Assembly (NCBI GenBank): GCA_903887775.1
Contig: CAISRB010000020.1
Location: forward strand, 1 to 64,000
Reading direction: 5' to 3'
DNA: 64,000 bases
Source: an uncultured Bacteroidales bacterium
GTDB lineage: Bacteria; Bacteroidota; Bacteroidia; Bacteroidales; FEN-979
This document shows, one piece after another, positions 53,201 to 62,024 of the stretch. The translations under genes were made by a program, and so were the position numbers. The notes under the pieces are model-generated. The model searched no databases. It was not told the DNA's origin and was given only the letters and a program-made list of their open reading frames with translations. Position 1 is the stretch's first letter, and the number at the start of each line of letters is the position of its first letter.

Positions 53201-53409
53201 GTTCTTATATCATTCAGATTCACAGTTCGAATGTTCCCAAACGGGTAGTGATTCCCGGCTCAAAACTTAAGCATTGCAGCAAAGCAAAAAAAAATTCAGA
53301 GCTTCTGTCTGGATGGTGCTATTTCCCGGATGAGAAAAATGGAATGGTTTTCATTAAAACAGCAAAACTGTCAACTGCCAACGAGGTATTAATTAAATTG
53401 CAATACTGA
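50260..53409 (+). CDS. Secreted GH31-family glycosidase with N-terminal jelly-roll domain
   Basis: 1049 residues with a signal peptide (to about ILGQ/VLGQ). Residues about 25-215 form a beta-rich module with FSAGKLPEGW and YAWYWMVDDIRL, like the MAM/choice-of-anchor domains that bind carbohydrate. A second beta domain precedes the GH31 barrel. Catalytic candidates are D658 in CKLDVAWVGEGY (nucleophile) and D709 in WTGDQKGSWD (acid/base). C-terminal beta domains follow. GH31 enzymes are retaining alpha-glycosidases (alpha-glucosidase, alpha-xylosidase, alpha-galactosidase and others); the exact substrate cannot be told. The GH16-like gene follows after 5 bases, so the two enzymes are probably made together for one glycan. 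Confidence 0.9.
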   Translation: MSKFCTFIAIIFLSIPVLGQKNPGSGGKVFWKEDFSAGKLPEGWISKAVNDSNVVWECTNQPFPGSYGRDQQSPPIASESGGFHMQFAPGVKVDKYYRRWEKKGIWPDAYFQTPAIDCSGKSSVVLTFMQNFMWNDWGKVRADGGLYIGVSLNGNEWKEYEVRHGIGPEADCPNPMHIELNITQTAAYQKTVYLRFYWKGIYAWYWMVDDIRLAEALDTDLSASSMVSHRQTGNSFSKADMFRFKVVNLSSKAIEKPFDCWLKIDKREAVKVVVPISDKHVLEIIDTVEVDFPPADLTDYGIHRIKFYTSLPEDERKGNDTLSMQLYSGAYQLGAVTGFTWSGETFTFECNNARVNVEFCRDDIFRIQMAYDGLFTNPAGSDIVISPPKGQVGVQFVEKEGYYLMTTSAVALRAYKNPLRFAMYKPDNNTLVWEENRCLTYGKETVQYLSRGEKEYFYGGGMQNGRFSHRDKTILLRIDWNWEEGGAPNPSPFYMSTNGYGALRNTYAPGEYAFRDTVKLSHSEARFDCYYFAGGSLKEILNAYTDITGKPFLPPRWALGMGDANCYNRGANKSHNTSGHSGTTPDVISLIADQYIAHDMPRGWILPNDGYGCGYTKLDSVIAELGKRGFHTGLWTENGVEKIAREVGQYGSRLCKLDVAWVGEGYKFAIDGCRAAYEGIENNSDARGFIWSVCGWAGTQRNSVVWTGDQKGSWDYIRWHIPTVIGSGLSAQNCATGDVDGIFAGSDKTFTRDLEWKCFTPVFMSMSGWAPKDKQPYVYGEPYTSINRKFLRLKLRLTPYMYTLCHEAYMTGVPAVRALVLEYPGDPVARGNETRYEFLLGKNLLVAPVYRDEEKRDSIYLPEGRWFDYWDDTLYEGKTWLNAYPAPLDKLPLFVKAGSIIPMYQQMNYDNERQADTLTLDVYPGQDAEFAMFEDEGSDREYRMGKFAMTSLSAICDAHNRLTGIKIGPSEGDYKGKLQSRSYIIQIHSSNVPKRVVIPGSKLKHCSKAKKNSELLSGWCYFPDEKNGMVFIKTAKLSTANEVLIKLQY

Positions 53410-53414
53410 AATCA

Positions 53415-54830
53415 GTGCCCGGATCTCAAAATCGTTTACTCCCGATTCCTCACCTTCTCCACTTTCCAGGTCGGTTGAGAAAACTGATGGTATTGTTAAC
53501 CCTGTTAAGCGGGCAATGCCTGGCCGGGTCAGGATCTTCAGTTCAATTTACGATGGTCCCGGATTGGGCCGGAACAAGCCTTTTACGGGGTCAAGTCCAT
53601 AACATCACCCTGAATGATCATAACCTGGCAGTCTATATTTACATTGAGGAAGCAGGGGGCTGGTGGAGTAAACCGACTTCTGCTGCTCCGCTAACACCGA
53701 TACAGGCCGATTCAACCTTCAGCACAAACATCGTAACGGGAGGATTGGACCAATATGCGACCCAGATCATCGCTTTTTTAATCCCTTCGTCTTTTTCTCC
53801 CCCTGTAGTTTTAGGGGAAGATCTTCCCGCTGCATTATTCGTATACCCTTATACCACCGTATGCAGGCCTCATGGCAGCCGCACTGTCTCTTGGTCGGGA
53901 TATGAATGGACCGTTAAAACTTCAGTGGGAGCTAATTTGACTCCCCTGGGGCCGGGGCCGAACATATTCAACGACCATGATTCAATGGTATGGGTCGACA
54001 ACCAGCAAAGGCTGCATCTCAGGATAGCAAAGAAAGGGAATGATTGGCATTGTTCGGAACTTATCTGCAAATCATCATTGGGGTTTAATCATTATTTATT
54101 CGATGTTGGCAGCAGGGTCGATCTTTTTGATCCCAATGTTATTGCCGGAATCTTTACCTGGGATGACTGTTCCCTTATGGATCACCCCCCGAATAATTAT
54201 TTCAGGGAAATTGATTTTGAATTCTCGCGATGGGGAGACCCTGCAAACAAAAATTCGCAGTTTGTTATTCAACCTTATAATATTTCGGGCAACTGTAATC
54301 GTTTTAACATGGATCTCACAGGCCTCAGCCATTCGGTTCATTCTTTTAACTGGTCTGCAGATTCAATTGTTTTTCATAGTTCATGGGGGAACTCTTCATA
54401 TTCATGGAAATATTCAAATCCAGCTTATTTACCTTTTCCGGGGAATGAAAACATAAGAATTAATTTATGGTTGTATTACGGTAGACCTCCAACTGACAAT
54501 ATGAATACCGAGTTAATATTGAACTCTTTCCTGACCAACATTGTCACGCCTGAAAATACCGGTGAAGAAGTCAGGATTTTCCCAAATCCCTTTGGACAGA
54601 GGTGCTCCATTGAGATTCAATCCGTTGGCAAAGATGATATGGAGATCGGCATAATCGATCTTCAGGGAAGTTTAATAAGGCAACTATTTTCGGGCAAACT
54701 TGTTGCCGGGCTGAACAGAATTGAATGGGACGGGAAGACCCCGAATGCTGAAATTGTTAAGCCAGGATTCTATGTGCTCTATCTCAGGGATAACGCAAAA
54801 GCCAGGTACTTTAAAATTTTAAAAAAATAA
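53415..54830 (+). CDS. GH16-like secreted glycosidase with type IX sorting domain
   Basis: 471 residues. A hydrophobic export segment (LMVLLTLLSGQCLAG) lies behind 24 residues of polar N-terminus; a later start at 53487 is possible but loses the positive charges. About 130-370 is a concanavalin-like GH16 domain with catalytic REIDFEF (pattern E-x-D-x-E). The C-terminal 80 residues (VRIFPNPFGQRCSIEI to RYFKILKK) are a type IX secretion sorting domain of type A, so the enzyme is sent to the cell surface or outside. GH16 enzymes cut beta-1,3/1,4-glucans, agar, carrageenan and similar chains. It follows the GH31 gene by 5 bases. Confidence 0.85.
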   Translation: MPGSQNRLLPIPHLLHFPGRLRKLMVLLTLLSGQCLAGSGSSVQFTMVPDWAGTSLLRGQVHNITLNDHNLAVYIYIEEAGGWWSKPTSAAPLTPIQADSTFSTNIVTGGLDQYATQIIAFLIPSSFSPPVVLGEDLPAALFVYPYTTVCRPHGSRTVSWSGYEWTVKTSVGANLTPLGPGPNIFNDHDSMVWVDNQQRLHLRIAKKGNDWHCSELICKSSLGFNHYLFDVGSRVDLFDPNVIAGIFTWDDCSLMDHPPNNYFREIDFEFSRWGDPANKNSQFVIQPYNISGNCNRFNMDLTGLSHSVHSFNWSADSIVFHSSWGNSSYSWKYSNPAYLPFPGNENIRINLWLYYGRPPTDNMNTELILNSFLTNIVTPENTGEEVRIFPNPFGQRCSIEIQSVGKDDMEIGIIDLQGSLIRQLFSGKLVAGLNRIEWDGKTPNAEIVKPGFYVLYLRDNAKARYFKILKK

Positions 54831-54867
54831 ACCCTCACGAGCCCGTTCAATTTTCAGCTGAAACTGA

Positions 54868-56790
54868 TCAAAGTGTAAAACTGAAAGTGGTTCCCTTGCC
54901 AGGTTCGCTTTGTGCGGCAATTGTTCCACCATGCTTTACTATGACCCTTTTAACCGTAGCAAGACCAATTCCTGTTCCTTTAAAATGCTCCTCGCTGTGC
55001 AGCCGATGGAAAGGGGTGAATAAATTTCCTGCGAGGTTCATGTCAAAACCAACGCCATTATCCCTGATAAAAATGAATTTTATATTTTCTTTTATTTCAG
55101 TTCCTATCGTGATTTCCGGGTTTTTTGTTTTGCTGCTGTATTTCCAGGCATTGTCGATAAGGTTCTGTAAAGCGATCTGGAGCAGCCGGTGGTCAGCCTG
55201 AACGATGATGTCATCTTCAATACTGTATCTGAAATTATTTTCATTGTAGGTCAGTTTTAAATCCTCGCAAATCTTTCCTGCCATCTCGCTTAGGTTGCAT
55301 TGCGCCCTGGTGACCGTTTGACGCGTGATCCTTGATAGCTTTAGCAGGTCTTCGATTAGCCTGTTCATTAAAACTGTTGATTCTGTTATATGTTTGAGCA
55401 AGTCCTTGCCTGCATCATCCAACAGGGATTCATAATCATCTCCGAGGAATGTACATAAACTTTCAATCCTTCTGACAGGGGCACGGAGGTCATGTGAAAC
55501 CGAATAGGAGAAAGCTTCCAGTTCCTGGTTTGTGGCCTCCAGTTCACTGAGAACTCTGGAAATTTGCCCTTTCTGTTGATTTACAAGCAGGTATGTTCTT
55601 TTTAATCTTCGCCTGCTTTTAATAATAACAAATACAACAATGACCAGAATAAATATACCGAAAACCGCTCCAAAGATGATCACTTTCTGCTGCCTGTTGC
55701 GCAATTCCAGTAATTCCATCTGTTTTTCCTTTAATTTCTCCTCGTTTTTCCAGCTCAGTACCGATGCTTTACTTACAGTTTGAGCCCCGAAAACACTGTC
55801 GTAATCATTAAATGCCGCATAAAGAAAATTTAATGCCATGTCATTGCGGCCTTCTTCTTTGTATATGTCACATAATAACCTGCTTGCAGTGTATCTCTGG
55901 ATCAGATATCCCAGTTCGCAGGAGACTTTAAGCCCTTCCTGAGCATAGGCTTCGGCTTCTTTAAGATATTGACTGCGCAGAGAAGTTGTCTCCCTGCTTT
56001 GCAGGAACCGGATTCTGCCCAGCGTAGTGGAATTTTCGGCAACCATCCTCGTTGATCCGACAGCCTTAAAATATACAAGTCCGGCCCTGATCAGTTCAAA
56101 TGCAGTATCCAGGCGGGACTGTGCCATATACATATAACCAAATCTGTTTCTTACGATCATGACTTCACCATTCAGCTTATATTTTTCACCCATTTTCAGG
56201 TGGATCGCCATATATTTACCTGCAGAATCAAACTGCCCCAGGTTACGGTAGTTATTCCCGAGAGTACCATAGTTCCTGGCCTTCCATACAATATCGGTGT
56301 TAAAAGGCAATATGACTGTTGCCTTTTGCATATAATCCGCAGTTATCCCTTTGTCAAGATCCTTGTACAGATAAGCTAGCATAAGGTAAGTAGCACAGAG
56401 GTGGTTTTTATCCCCGAGGATTTCAAAGATTGCCTCTGCCTTCAATGCATGATCTATTGACTCCGGAAGCCTCGACAAAATATTGTAAATAAATGTGAGT
56501 GAATAATTTGCAAGCCCTTTACCGTACTCGTAATTCAGATTTTCGGCAAGCCGCAGGGCTTCAAGTCCCGGGGCCAGTGCCTCCTTTGGGTTGATATTTC
56601 GTAATTCATAGCAAATTGAAGACAGCGCCTTCACTCTGACAGTATCCTCTTTCGATTTCGCTAATTCTTTCGAAAGTGAATCGATTAATTCTCTGCCTGC
56701 TTTCTGTGCATTGGCATATTGAAAAATCAATACTGTCAGCAAGGTGAGAATGAGGTTCCTCATGAAAGAAATATTTTTTCTGCTTTGCAA
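54868..56790 (-). CDS. TPR-containing sensor histidine kinase
   Basis: 640 residues. A signal or anchor segment (NLILTLLTVLIFQYANA) is followed by periplasmic TPR repeats (about 60-350, e.g. ESIDHALKAEAIFEILGD and LGNNYRNLGQFDSAGKYMAIHLKMGE). Then come a membrane helix (VIIFGAVFGIFILVIVVFVII), a HisKA domain with the phospho-acceptor His in SYSVSHDLRAPVRRIE, and a HATPase domain with NLIDNAWKYSS, DNGVGFDM and GTGIGLATVKRV. No response regulator is adjacent. A start at Met10 (56763) is also possible. It lies 70 bases downstream of acs on the same strand. Confidence 0.9.
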   Translation of the reverse strand: MQSRKNISFMRNLILTLLTVLIFQYANAQKAGRELIDSLSKELAKSKEDTVRVKALSSICYELRNINPKEALAPGLEALRLAENLNYEYGKGLANYSLTFIYNILSRLPESIDHALKAEAIFEILGDKNHLCATYLMLAYLYKDLDKGITADYMQKATVILPFNTDIVWKARNYGTLGNNYRNLGQFDSAGKYMAIHLKMGEKYKLNGEVMIVRNRFGYMYMAQSRLDTAFELIRAGLVYFKAVGSTRMVAENSTTLGRIRFLQSRETTSLRSQYLKEAEAYAQEGLKVSCELGYLIQRYTASRLLCDIYKEEGRNDMALNFLYAAFNDYDSVFGAQTVSKASVLSWKNEEKLKEKQMELLELRNRQQKVIIFGAVFGIFILVIVVFVIIKSRRRLKRTYLLVNQQKGQISRVLSELEATNQELEAFSYSVSHDLRAPVRRIESLCTFLGDDYESLLDDAGKDLLKHITESTVLMNRLIEDLLKLSRITRQTVTRAQCNLSEMAGKICEDLKLTYNENNFRYSIEDDIIVQADHRLLQIALQNLIDNAWKYSSKTKNPEITIGTEIKENIKFIFIRDNGVGFDMNLAGNLFTPFHRLHSEEHFKGTGIGLATVKRVIVKHGGTIAAQSEPGKGTTFSFTL

Positions 56791-56860
56791 ATTTATGGAA
56801 TACCGGCGACTCTTCTGCCATCAGCAGAAAACCATCTCTTTCAATCCGGTTCAGCTTGTT

Positions 56861-58768
56861 TCATTCCAACTTTCCGGCACTCTCGGCAATTTCGCTCACA
56901 ATTTCAGGATCGAGAAGGGTGGTTGTGTCTCCAAAATCATCATACTGTCCTTCTGCAATATTGCGTAAAATTCTTCGCATAATCTTTCCGGAGCGTGTTT
57001 TCGGCAGTCCCCTGACAAATAAAATCTTATCCGGCCGGGCGAATGAACCGATAAATTTGCTGACCCCGATTAAAATAGATTTTCTGACCCCTTCCTCCCC
57101 GCCGGTGCTGAAGGTGGTGCATACCACGAAAGCATAAATTCCCTGGCCCTTGATCGGGTGAGGATATCCCACCACCGCCGATTCGTTCACGAGGGGGTGT
57201 TCATTTATGGCATTTTCAATTTCGGCAGTTCCCATGCGGTGACCCGATACATTAATTACATCATCCACCCGGCCGAGAATGCGGTAATAACCGTCTTCAT
57301 CGCGCTTAACACCATCACCGGTAAAATAAAGATTCGGGAACGTACTGAAATACGTCTGCCGGAACCTTTCATGATCGCCCCAGATGGTTCTTGCCATTCC
57401 GGGCCACGGATAGGCAATGCATAAGTTGCCTTCAACACAGTTGCCCATCAGTTCTTTTCCTTCCTGATCAACAATGGCAGGCCTTACTCCCATAAAAGGC
57501 AAAGTGGCATATGATGGTTTTGTAGGAATGATACCCGCCAGCGGACTGATCATGATACCACCGGTTTCGGTCTGCCACCAGGTGTCAACGATAGGGCAGC
57601 GGTTTTTCCCGATATGATCATGATACCAGTGCCAGGCTTCTTCGTTGATCGGTTCCCCAACGGTACCAAGTACCTTCAGGGAGCTGAGATGTTTCCCGTC
57701 AAGCCATTCCATCCCCATGGCCATCAGCGAACGCAAGGCTGTGGGAGCAGTATAAAACTGATTCACCTGGTGCTTATCAACTATCTCCCAGAACCTTCCG
57801 GCATCGGGCCATGTTGGTATTCCTTCAAACATAAGCGTCGTGGCACCGGTCAGCAAAGGCCCGTAAACAAGATATGAATGGCCTGTGATCCAGCCGATAT
57901 CAGCGGAACAGAAATAAATATCGCCATCGCCATACTGAAACACATTCCGGAATGTGTAGGCTGTATATACCATGTAACCACCTGTTGTGTGAACCACTCC
58001 TTTTGGTTTGCCCGTGGATCCGCTTGTGTACAGGATAAACAGAGGATCTTCGGCATCCATGACCTCAGCCTCTGTTTTGCCATCGACCTGCCGGACCAGA
58101 TCATGCCACCAGATGTCACGGCCGGGTTTCATACTGACTTTTTCTCCGGTTCTCTTCAGCACAATGGCGGTCTTTACGCAGCGGCAGGCCTCCATCGCTT
58201 CATCGGCAATCTGCTTTATAGGAATAGTCTTTGAGCCCCTGTAACCGCCATCACTCGTTACCAGAAGTTTGGCTCCGGCATCCATCAAACGATCGGCAAG
58301 TGATTGTGCCGAGAACCCTGCAAAAATAACCGAATGTACAGCCCCGATACGCGCACAAGCCAGCATTGTTATTACAAGCTCAGGTACCATCGGCATATAC
58401 AATGCAACCCTGTCGCCCTTTCCGATGCCCTGTTTCTTCAGAATCAGGGCAAACTGATTCACCTTGTCGAAGAGCTCGAAATAGGTAAGCTTAACCGGTT
58501 CTTCGGAAGGATCGTTAGGCTCCCAGATAAGAGCTGTCTGGTTTCCGCGATGAAACAAATGCCTTTCAAAAATGTTTTCGGTAATATTGAGTTTTGCATT
58601 GATAAACCATTTTACATCAGCTTTGTTAAAATCCCAGGAAAGCACATTATCCCATTTTTTCCGCCAGAAAAACGTTTCAGCAATATTTGTCCAGAAACCT
58701 ACAGGATTTGTGATACTTTTCTGATATTCAAATATGTACCCGCTAAGGGTCGAGATCTTAGGGACCAT
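56861..58768 (-). CDS. acs: Acetyl-CoA synthetase
   Basis: 635 residues. It activates acetate with ATP and CoA to acetyl-CoA. The family layout is complete: N-terminal WFINAKLNITENIFERHL, AMP-binding loop LYTSGSTGKPKGVVHTTGGYMV, DTWWQTETGG, YFTGDGVKRDEDGYYRILGRVDDVINVSGHR and the C-terminal TRSGKIMRRILR with the Lys that is acetylated in regulated Acs enzymes. The length is normal for Acs. Confidence 0.96.
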   Translation of the reverse strand: MVPKISTLSGYIFEYQKSITNPVGFWTNIAETFFWRKKWDNVLSWDFNKADVKWFINAKLNITENIFERHLFHRGNQTALIWEPNDPSEEPVKLTYFELFDKVNQFALILKKQGIGKGDRVALYMPMVPELVITMLACARIGAVHSVIFAGFSAQSLADRLMDAGAKLLVTSDGGYRGSKTIPIKQIADEAMEACRCVKTAIVLKRTGEKVSMKPGRDIWWHDLVRQVDGKTEAEVMDAEDPLFILYTSGSTGKPKGVVHTTGGYMVYTAYTFRNVFQYGDGDIYFCSADIGWITGHSYLVYGPLLTGATTLMFEGIPTWPDAGRFWEIVDKHQVNQFYTAPTALRSLMAMGMEWLDGKHLSSLKVLGTVGEPINEEAWHWYHDHIGKNRCPIVDTWWQTETGGIMISPLAGIIPTKPSYATLPFMGVRPAIVDQEGKELMGNCVEGNLCIAYPWPGMARTIWGDHERFRQTYFSTFPNLYFTGDGVKRDEDGYYRILGRVDDVINVSGHRMGTAEIENAINEHPLVNESAVVGYPHPIKGQGIYAFVVCTTFSTGGEEGVRKSILIGVSKFIGSFARPDKILFVRGLPKTRSGKIMRRILRNIAEGQYDDFGDTTTLLDPEIVSEIAESAGKLE

Positions 58769-58796
58769 GCATGGGGGATTTTGGTATGTAACTCTG

Positions 58797-59243
58797 TTAT
58801 TCTTTCTTTACACGAACGGCATTCATACCTTTAAAACTGCGCTCTATCTCAAAAGAGACTATATCGCCTTCCTTGATTTCTTCCGTCAAACTGTTAACAT
58901 GTACGAAATATTTTTCCTGAGTGTCGAGTTCTTTAATAAACCCAAATCCTTTTGAAAAGTTGAAGAAATCAACCCTGCCTTTTCGTTTTGACATGGCCTC
59001 CTGGGCTTCCCTTTTCGGAACCCCTATTTCTATGCTTGCAGCATCGACCTTCTTTCTGTTAGCAGGATTGGGTGGGGTATCAGTGATGCGTCCGTGTTCA
59101 TCAACATAGGCGATCATATTCTCAAAACCGCCTCCCTGTGAGTTTGCTTTACGTTCTACTTGTTTTTGTTGTTTGTCAAGTCTTTTCTTTAAACGTTTTT
59201 TCTCTTTATCTCTTTTGTTAAAAGTCTCTTGTGAACTCGCCAT
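58797..59243 (-). CDS. Cold-shock-domain protein with basic N-terminal extension
   Basis: 148 residues. The first 60 residues are strongly basic and helical (KRDKEKKRLKKRLDKQQKQVERK), followed by a linker. The last 65 residues form a cold shock domain: GRVDFFNFSKGFGFIKELD with RNP1 (KGFGFI) and YFVHVNSL as RNP2. It should bind single-stranded RNA or DNA. Proteins of this build are widespread in Bacteroidota and differ from the 70-residue CspA type. A TATCTTTG box lies 73-80 bases upstream of the ATG. Confidence 0.9.
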   Translation of the reverse strand: MASSQETFNKRDKEKKRLKKRLDKQQKQVERKANSQGGGFENMIAYVDEHGRITDTPPNPANRKKVDAASIEIGVPKREAQEAMSKRKGRVDFFNFSKGFGFIKELDTQEKYFVHVNSLTEEIKEGDIVSFEIERSFKGMNAVRVKKE

Positions 59244-59315
59244 TTAATATTTGATTAAAAATGATAAAAACTGTGCCCGGGAAGTACAGGAAAAGTATTA
59301 ATTTCACTGCTTCTG

Positions 59316-59323
59316 CAAAGATA
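59316..59323 (-). promoter_or_regulatory. -7 box candidate of the cold-shock-domain gene
   Basis: TATCTTTG on the minus strand matches TAnnTTTG. No clear TTG was found 19-21 bases upstream, so this is a half-supported promoter. The leader would be about 66 bases. Confidence 0.3.
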
Positions 59324-59377
59324 ATACAAAAAATCAGACCGGCCTTATAAGATGATATTTAGCGGCTTCCACCCGAC

Positions 59378-59911
59378 TCAGGCCCCTTTTTCGCCTACGA
59401 ACTGATCCTCCTTATTTTTAAAAAGTATATTGAACGTTGTCAGGCTGCCATAAACCCTTGTAATATACTGCTGAAGTTCCACTTTTTCTTCATCAGTGAG
59501 TGCGCTGGTGTTGATCTTCTGCTCCAATACCCGCATCCGGTCACGAACCATGACAATTTTATGGAAAAATACATCCACGGGAACTTCTTTTTCTTTCAGG
59601 CTTTTGTCGCCAGGAACCAATAAGAGTTTACCTCCTGTCCACTTGCCGCCCATAGGAACGGTTTCCTGCACATCGCTGAACTGTCGCAAAACACGGATAA
59701 GTCCTTTTTCAAGTTTTTCATACGTGGCAAGATCCGAAGGCGTTTCAACTGCTTCGATAATTTCAAGTCCCTCAAAACTACGGTTAATAATTCGTACACC
59801 GATGTCAATGAATGAAATTTCATAGGCATCCGAACGGATCTGGATGATTACTCCCTTGCCAAACTGGGGGTGCTTTATTCTTGAGCCTACCCCTGGTACT
59901 GTTTCTGCCAT
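59378..59911 (-). CDS. Small protein with N-terminal Tudor/SH3-like domain
   Basis: 177 residues, cytoplasmic. The N-terminal part (VGSRIKHPQFGKGVIIQI ... YEISFIDIGVRII) resembles the SH3/Tudor-like module at the C-terminus of PcrA/UvrD helicases and the CarD family, which contact RNA polymerase. The rest is helical and charged (EKLEKGLIRVLRQFSDV, VFFHKIVMVRDRMRVLEQKIN, LTDEEKVELQQYITRVYGSLTTFNILF). It is conserved-looking but I know no assigned function. It may be a nucleic-acid or RNA polymerase associated protein. Confidence 0.7.
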   Translation of the reverse strand: MAETVPGVGSRIKHPQFGKGVIIQIRSDAYEISFIDIGVRIINRSFEGLEIIEAVETPSDLATYEKLEKGLIRVLRQFSDVQETVPMGGKWTGGKLLLVPGDKSLKEKEVPVDVFFHKIVMVRDRMRVLEQKINTSALTDEEKVELQQYITRVYGSLTTFNILFKNKEDQFVGEKGA

Positions 59912-60025
59912 AACTGATGATTTAATGAGTACCTGTGAACTGTATTAGCTGTTGTATTAAGTAAAATTAACTTCTGATGCTGTCTTTTTCCTGCTTTCCT
60001 GATTGTCGGATCACTCAGGAATCAG

Positions 60026-61585
60026 TTATTGATTCCCCGGTTTTATATCAATCTTTTTAGTGCCCCCTTCCCAACATAAATTTAAACTGAACGGCACATT
60101 GGAAGACACATTTATTTGTGGTTCTTCCCTGGTATTGTTTCTTTTATGGCAATACAATTTTATTAATCCGTTTTTTCCGAAAGGCAGCTGGCTGATCCCG
60201 TATTCATCCTTCATTCGGATATCCCAGGTCAGGGAATTGCCCGGGACATCAGCCCGGATGCCGAAAACATATTCAATTAATTCAGCAATGGGAGCGAGTC
60301 CTGTCCATCCAACAAAATCCTTTTTGTTATTACCCTGGACCTTATCCGGGGCATAATTTTCCCAAAGTGTGCCGGTTTGCCTGAATACCTCGACCACATT
60401 GTTCAGGTGATTAATGGCAATCTCATACGCGAGGGAGTCTTTGTGATAATTTGTAAGACCACGCAGCACCATATAGTTTGTAGGAGCCCAGACCGATCCT
60501 AACCAGTATCCGCCGTCAGGATTATATCCCGGAACGTCGGCCGATAAGGAAGGTACACGATGCATCCTTGAAAATTCCCTGGTATCGGATAAATGCAGAA
60601 CGAATTTATCTGCATTTTTTTGGTCGACCACATTGGCCAGCAAGGCCCAATAAGCCGCGATGCTTTTAACTTCCGATAGTGAACCGTCTTTGTACCGGTC
60701 ATAATAAAAAGCGGTTCGTTCATCCCACATTTTCGAATTCACAAATTTCCCCAGTCGCTCCGTTTCCGATTCAATTTCCTTCACATCATTTTCACGGCCC
60801 AGTCTTTTAGCCATTTCCACAAGCAGTCTGCCGGCATAAATCTGCTGCAGGGTTCCGTCGATCCATGACATATGGCCGTGACTCCATTCGGGGTTTTCTC
60901 CTTCCGGGACCCGGGGCTGGTTATCCATCATACAACCCCATCCGCTTGAATAATACGTTCCGTCAGGCCATGAACGATAGGTTTTATACCATTGATAATA
61001 CGCAAGCAGTGGAGCAAATACCTTGTTCAATCGCACCCTGTCGTTGAAATTCAGGTAATATTCCCATTCTGTCCAGGGGAGGATGTCCGGCCCTGTGCTC
61101 GAAGGGTCAAATCGTTCAAAATTATCTCCTCCGTTGTTCTCATGGATCTCACGGCATATAAATCCGTCGGCATGTTGCTTAGCGTAAAAATTATCGATCG
61201 TGCCCTGGAAATTAAACACCCTGATCCCATATTTCCCGAACATCAGCATGAAGCCCGAATCCCCCATGAAGATATTACCGTTAAATGCCGCATCGATATA
61301 TGGGGATACAAAGCCATTCTCCCTTGTTGGGATATGAAGATTGGAGAATGCGATCTCCCAGGCCTTCCAGTAACAGCTGATTACGTCCTGACGCGCAGGC
61401 CAGAGCGGTTGAGGCAACATGGACTTTATTTTCAAAAATTCAGGCGGGGGACTTGTGTCGGGTTTTATTTTGAGGAAGATATTCTCATCGACAAACTTGT
61501 TTTTAACATGGGTGTCGTAATACGGCTGGCCATACAAGCCGATGCCCGAAAAAGCTGTGATGACAATAACAACGAATTTTAACAT
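60026..61585 (-). CDS. Secreted GH63/trehalase-like (alpha/alpha)6-barrel hydrolase
   Basis: 519 residues with a signal peptide (VIVITAFSGIGLYG). Helical-barrel signatures of the MGH1/GH63-like group are visible: PWTEWEYYLNFNDR, SSGWGCMMDNQPR, HMSWIDGTLQQIYAGRLLVEMAKRLGRE, YYDRYKDG, PDGGYWLGSVWAPTNYMVLRGL and LWENYAPD. GH63 enzymes act on alpha-glucosides such as glucosylglycerate or mannosylglycerate; the substrate here is unknown. It is 15 bases behind the split-barrel protein gene and is the last gene of the run starting with the ThDP decarboxylase. Confidence 0.8.
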   Translation of the reverse strand: MLKFVVIVITAFSGIGLYGQPYYDTHVKNKFVDENIFLKIKPDTSPPPEFLKIKSMLPQPLWPARQDVISCYWKAWEIAFSNLHIPTRENGFVSPYIDAAFNGNIFMGDSGFMLMFGKYGIRVFNFQGTIDNFYAKQHADGFICREIHENNGGDNFERFDPSSTGPDILPWTEWEYYLNFNDRVRLNKVFAPLLAYYQWYKTYRSWPDGTYYSSGWGCMMDNQPRVPEGENPEWSHGHMSWIDGTLQQIYAGRLLVEMAKRLGRENDVKEIESETERLGKFVNSKMWDERTAFYYDRYKDGSLSEVKSIAAYWALLANVVDQKNADKFVLHLSDTREFSRMHRVPSLSADVPGYNPDGGYWLGSVWAPTNYMVLRGLTNYHKDSLAYEIAINHLNNVVEVFRQTGTLWENYAPDKVQGNNKKDFVGWTGLAPIAELIEYVFGIRADVPGNSLTWDIRMKDEYGISQLPFGKNGLIKLYCHKRNNTREEPQINVSSNVPFSLNLCWEGGTKKIDIKPGNQ

Positions 61586-61600
61586 CTGTAATATATGGGA

Positions 61601-61999
61601 TCAGGCTATTCTTTTACCGGCTGTAGGGCCAGGCTTGAGGGAATGAATTTCCTCAATATTGATTACCACAACAGCAACAGGCTTAGGCATCCCTATTTTT
61701 GCCGACATTACAACTGCCTTTTCATATAACTCTCCGCTTTCAAGCAACAATGGGGTCCCTACAAACCTGTACCCATCTATAATTTCACGGTTTACGACAG
61801 AAACGGCAACTTTTGAACCTCTTTTGATATTGGCGTAGGTTGCGCCACCGGTACCTTCGGTAAACATTATGGAAGAGTCGGAAATTACGCGGGTTGATCG
61901 TTTCGGCGCTACATTCGGTGTTCCGTCTGCATTTACAGTCCCAATAAAACATTGCTGGGCTGCAATCATGTCTTTCATCTCCTGTGTAAGTGTGGCCAT
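61601..61999 (-). CDS. Pyridoxamine 5'-phosphate oxidase-like split-barrel protein
   Basis: 132 residues. The pattern FIGTVNADGTPNVAPKRSTRVISDSSIMFTEG ... NIKRGSKVAVSVVN ... GYRFVGTPLLLESG is that of the small FMN-binding split-barrel family. Members are flavin reductase-like or F420/FMN-binding proteins; a specific reaction cannot be named. It lies 25 bases behind lpxD and 15 before the GH63-like gene. Confidence 0.85.
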   Translation of the reverse strand: MATLTQEMKDMIAAQQCFIGTVNADGTPNVAPKRSTRVISDSSIMFTEGTGGATYANIKRGSKVAVSVVNREIIDGYRFVGTPLLLESGELYEKAVVMSAKIGMPKPVAVVVINIEEIHSLKPGPTAGKRIA

Positions 62000-62024
62000 T
62001 TTTGTCAGATATGGTTTAACAATT

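Noticed and set aside
54852-54863. Bidirectional terminator between the GH16-like and TPR kinase genes
   Set aside because: TTTCAGCTGAAA is a palindrome without a loop or T-run, so it is not a credible terminator.
59996-60021. Terminator of the GH63-like gene region (TTCCTGA / TCAGGAA stem)
   Set aside because: It lies between genes of the same strand with a 12-base loop and no T-tract.
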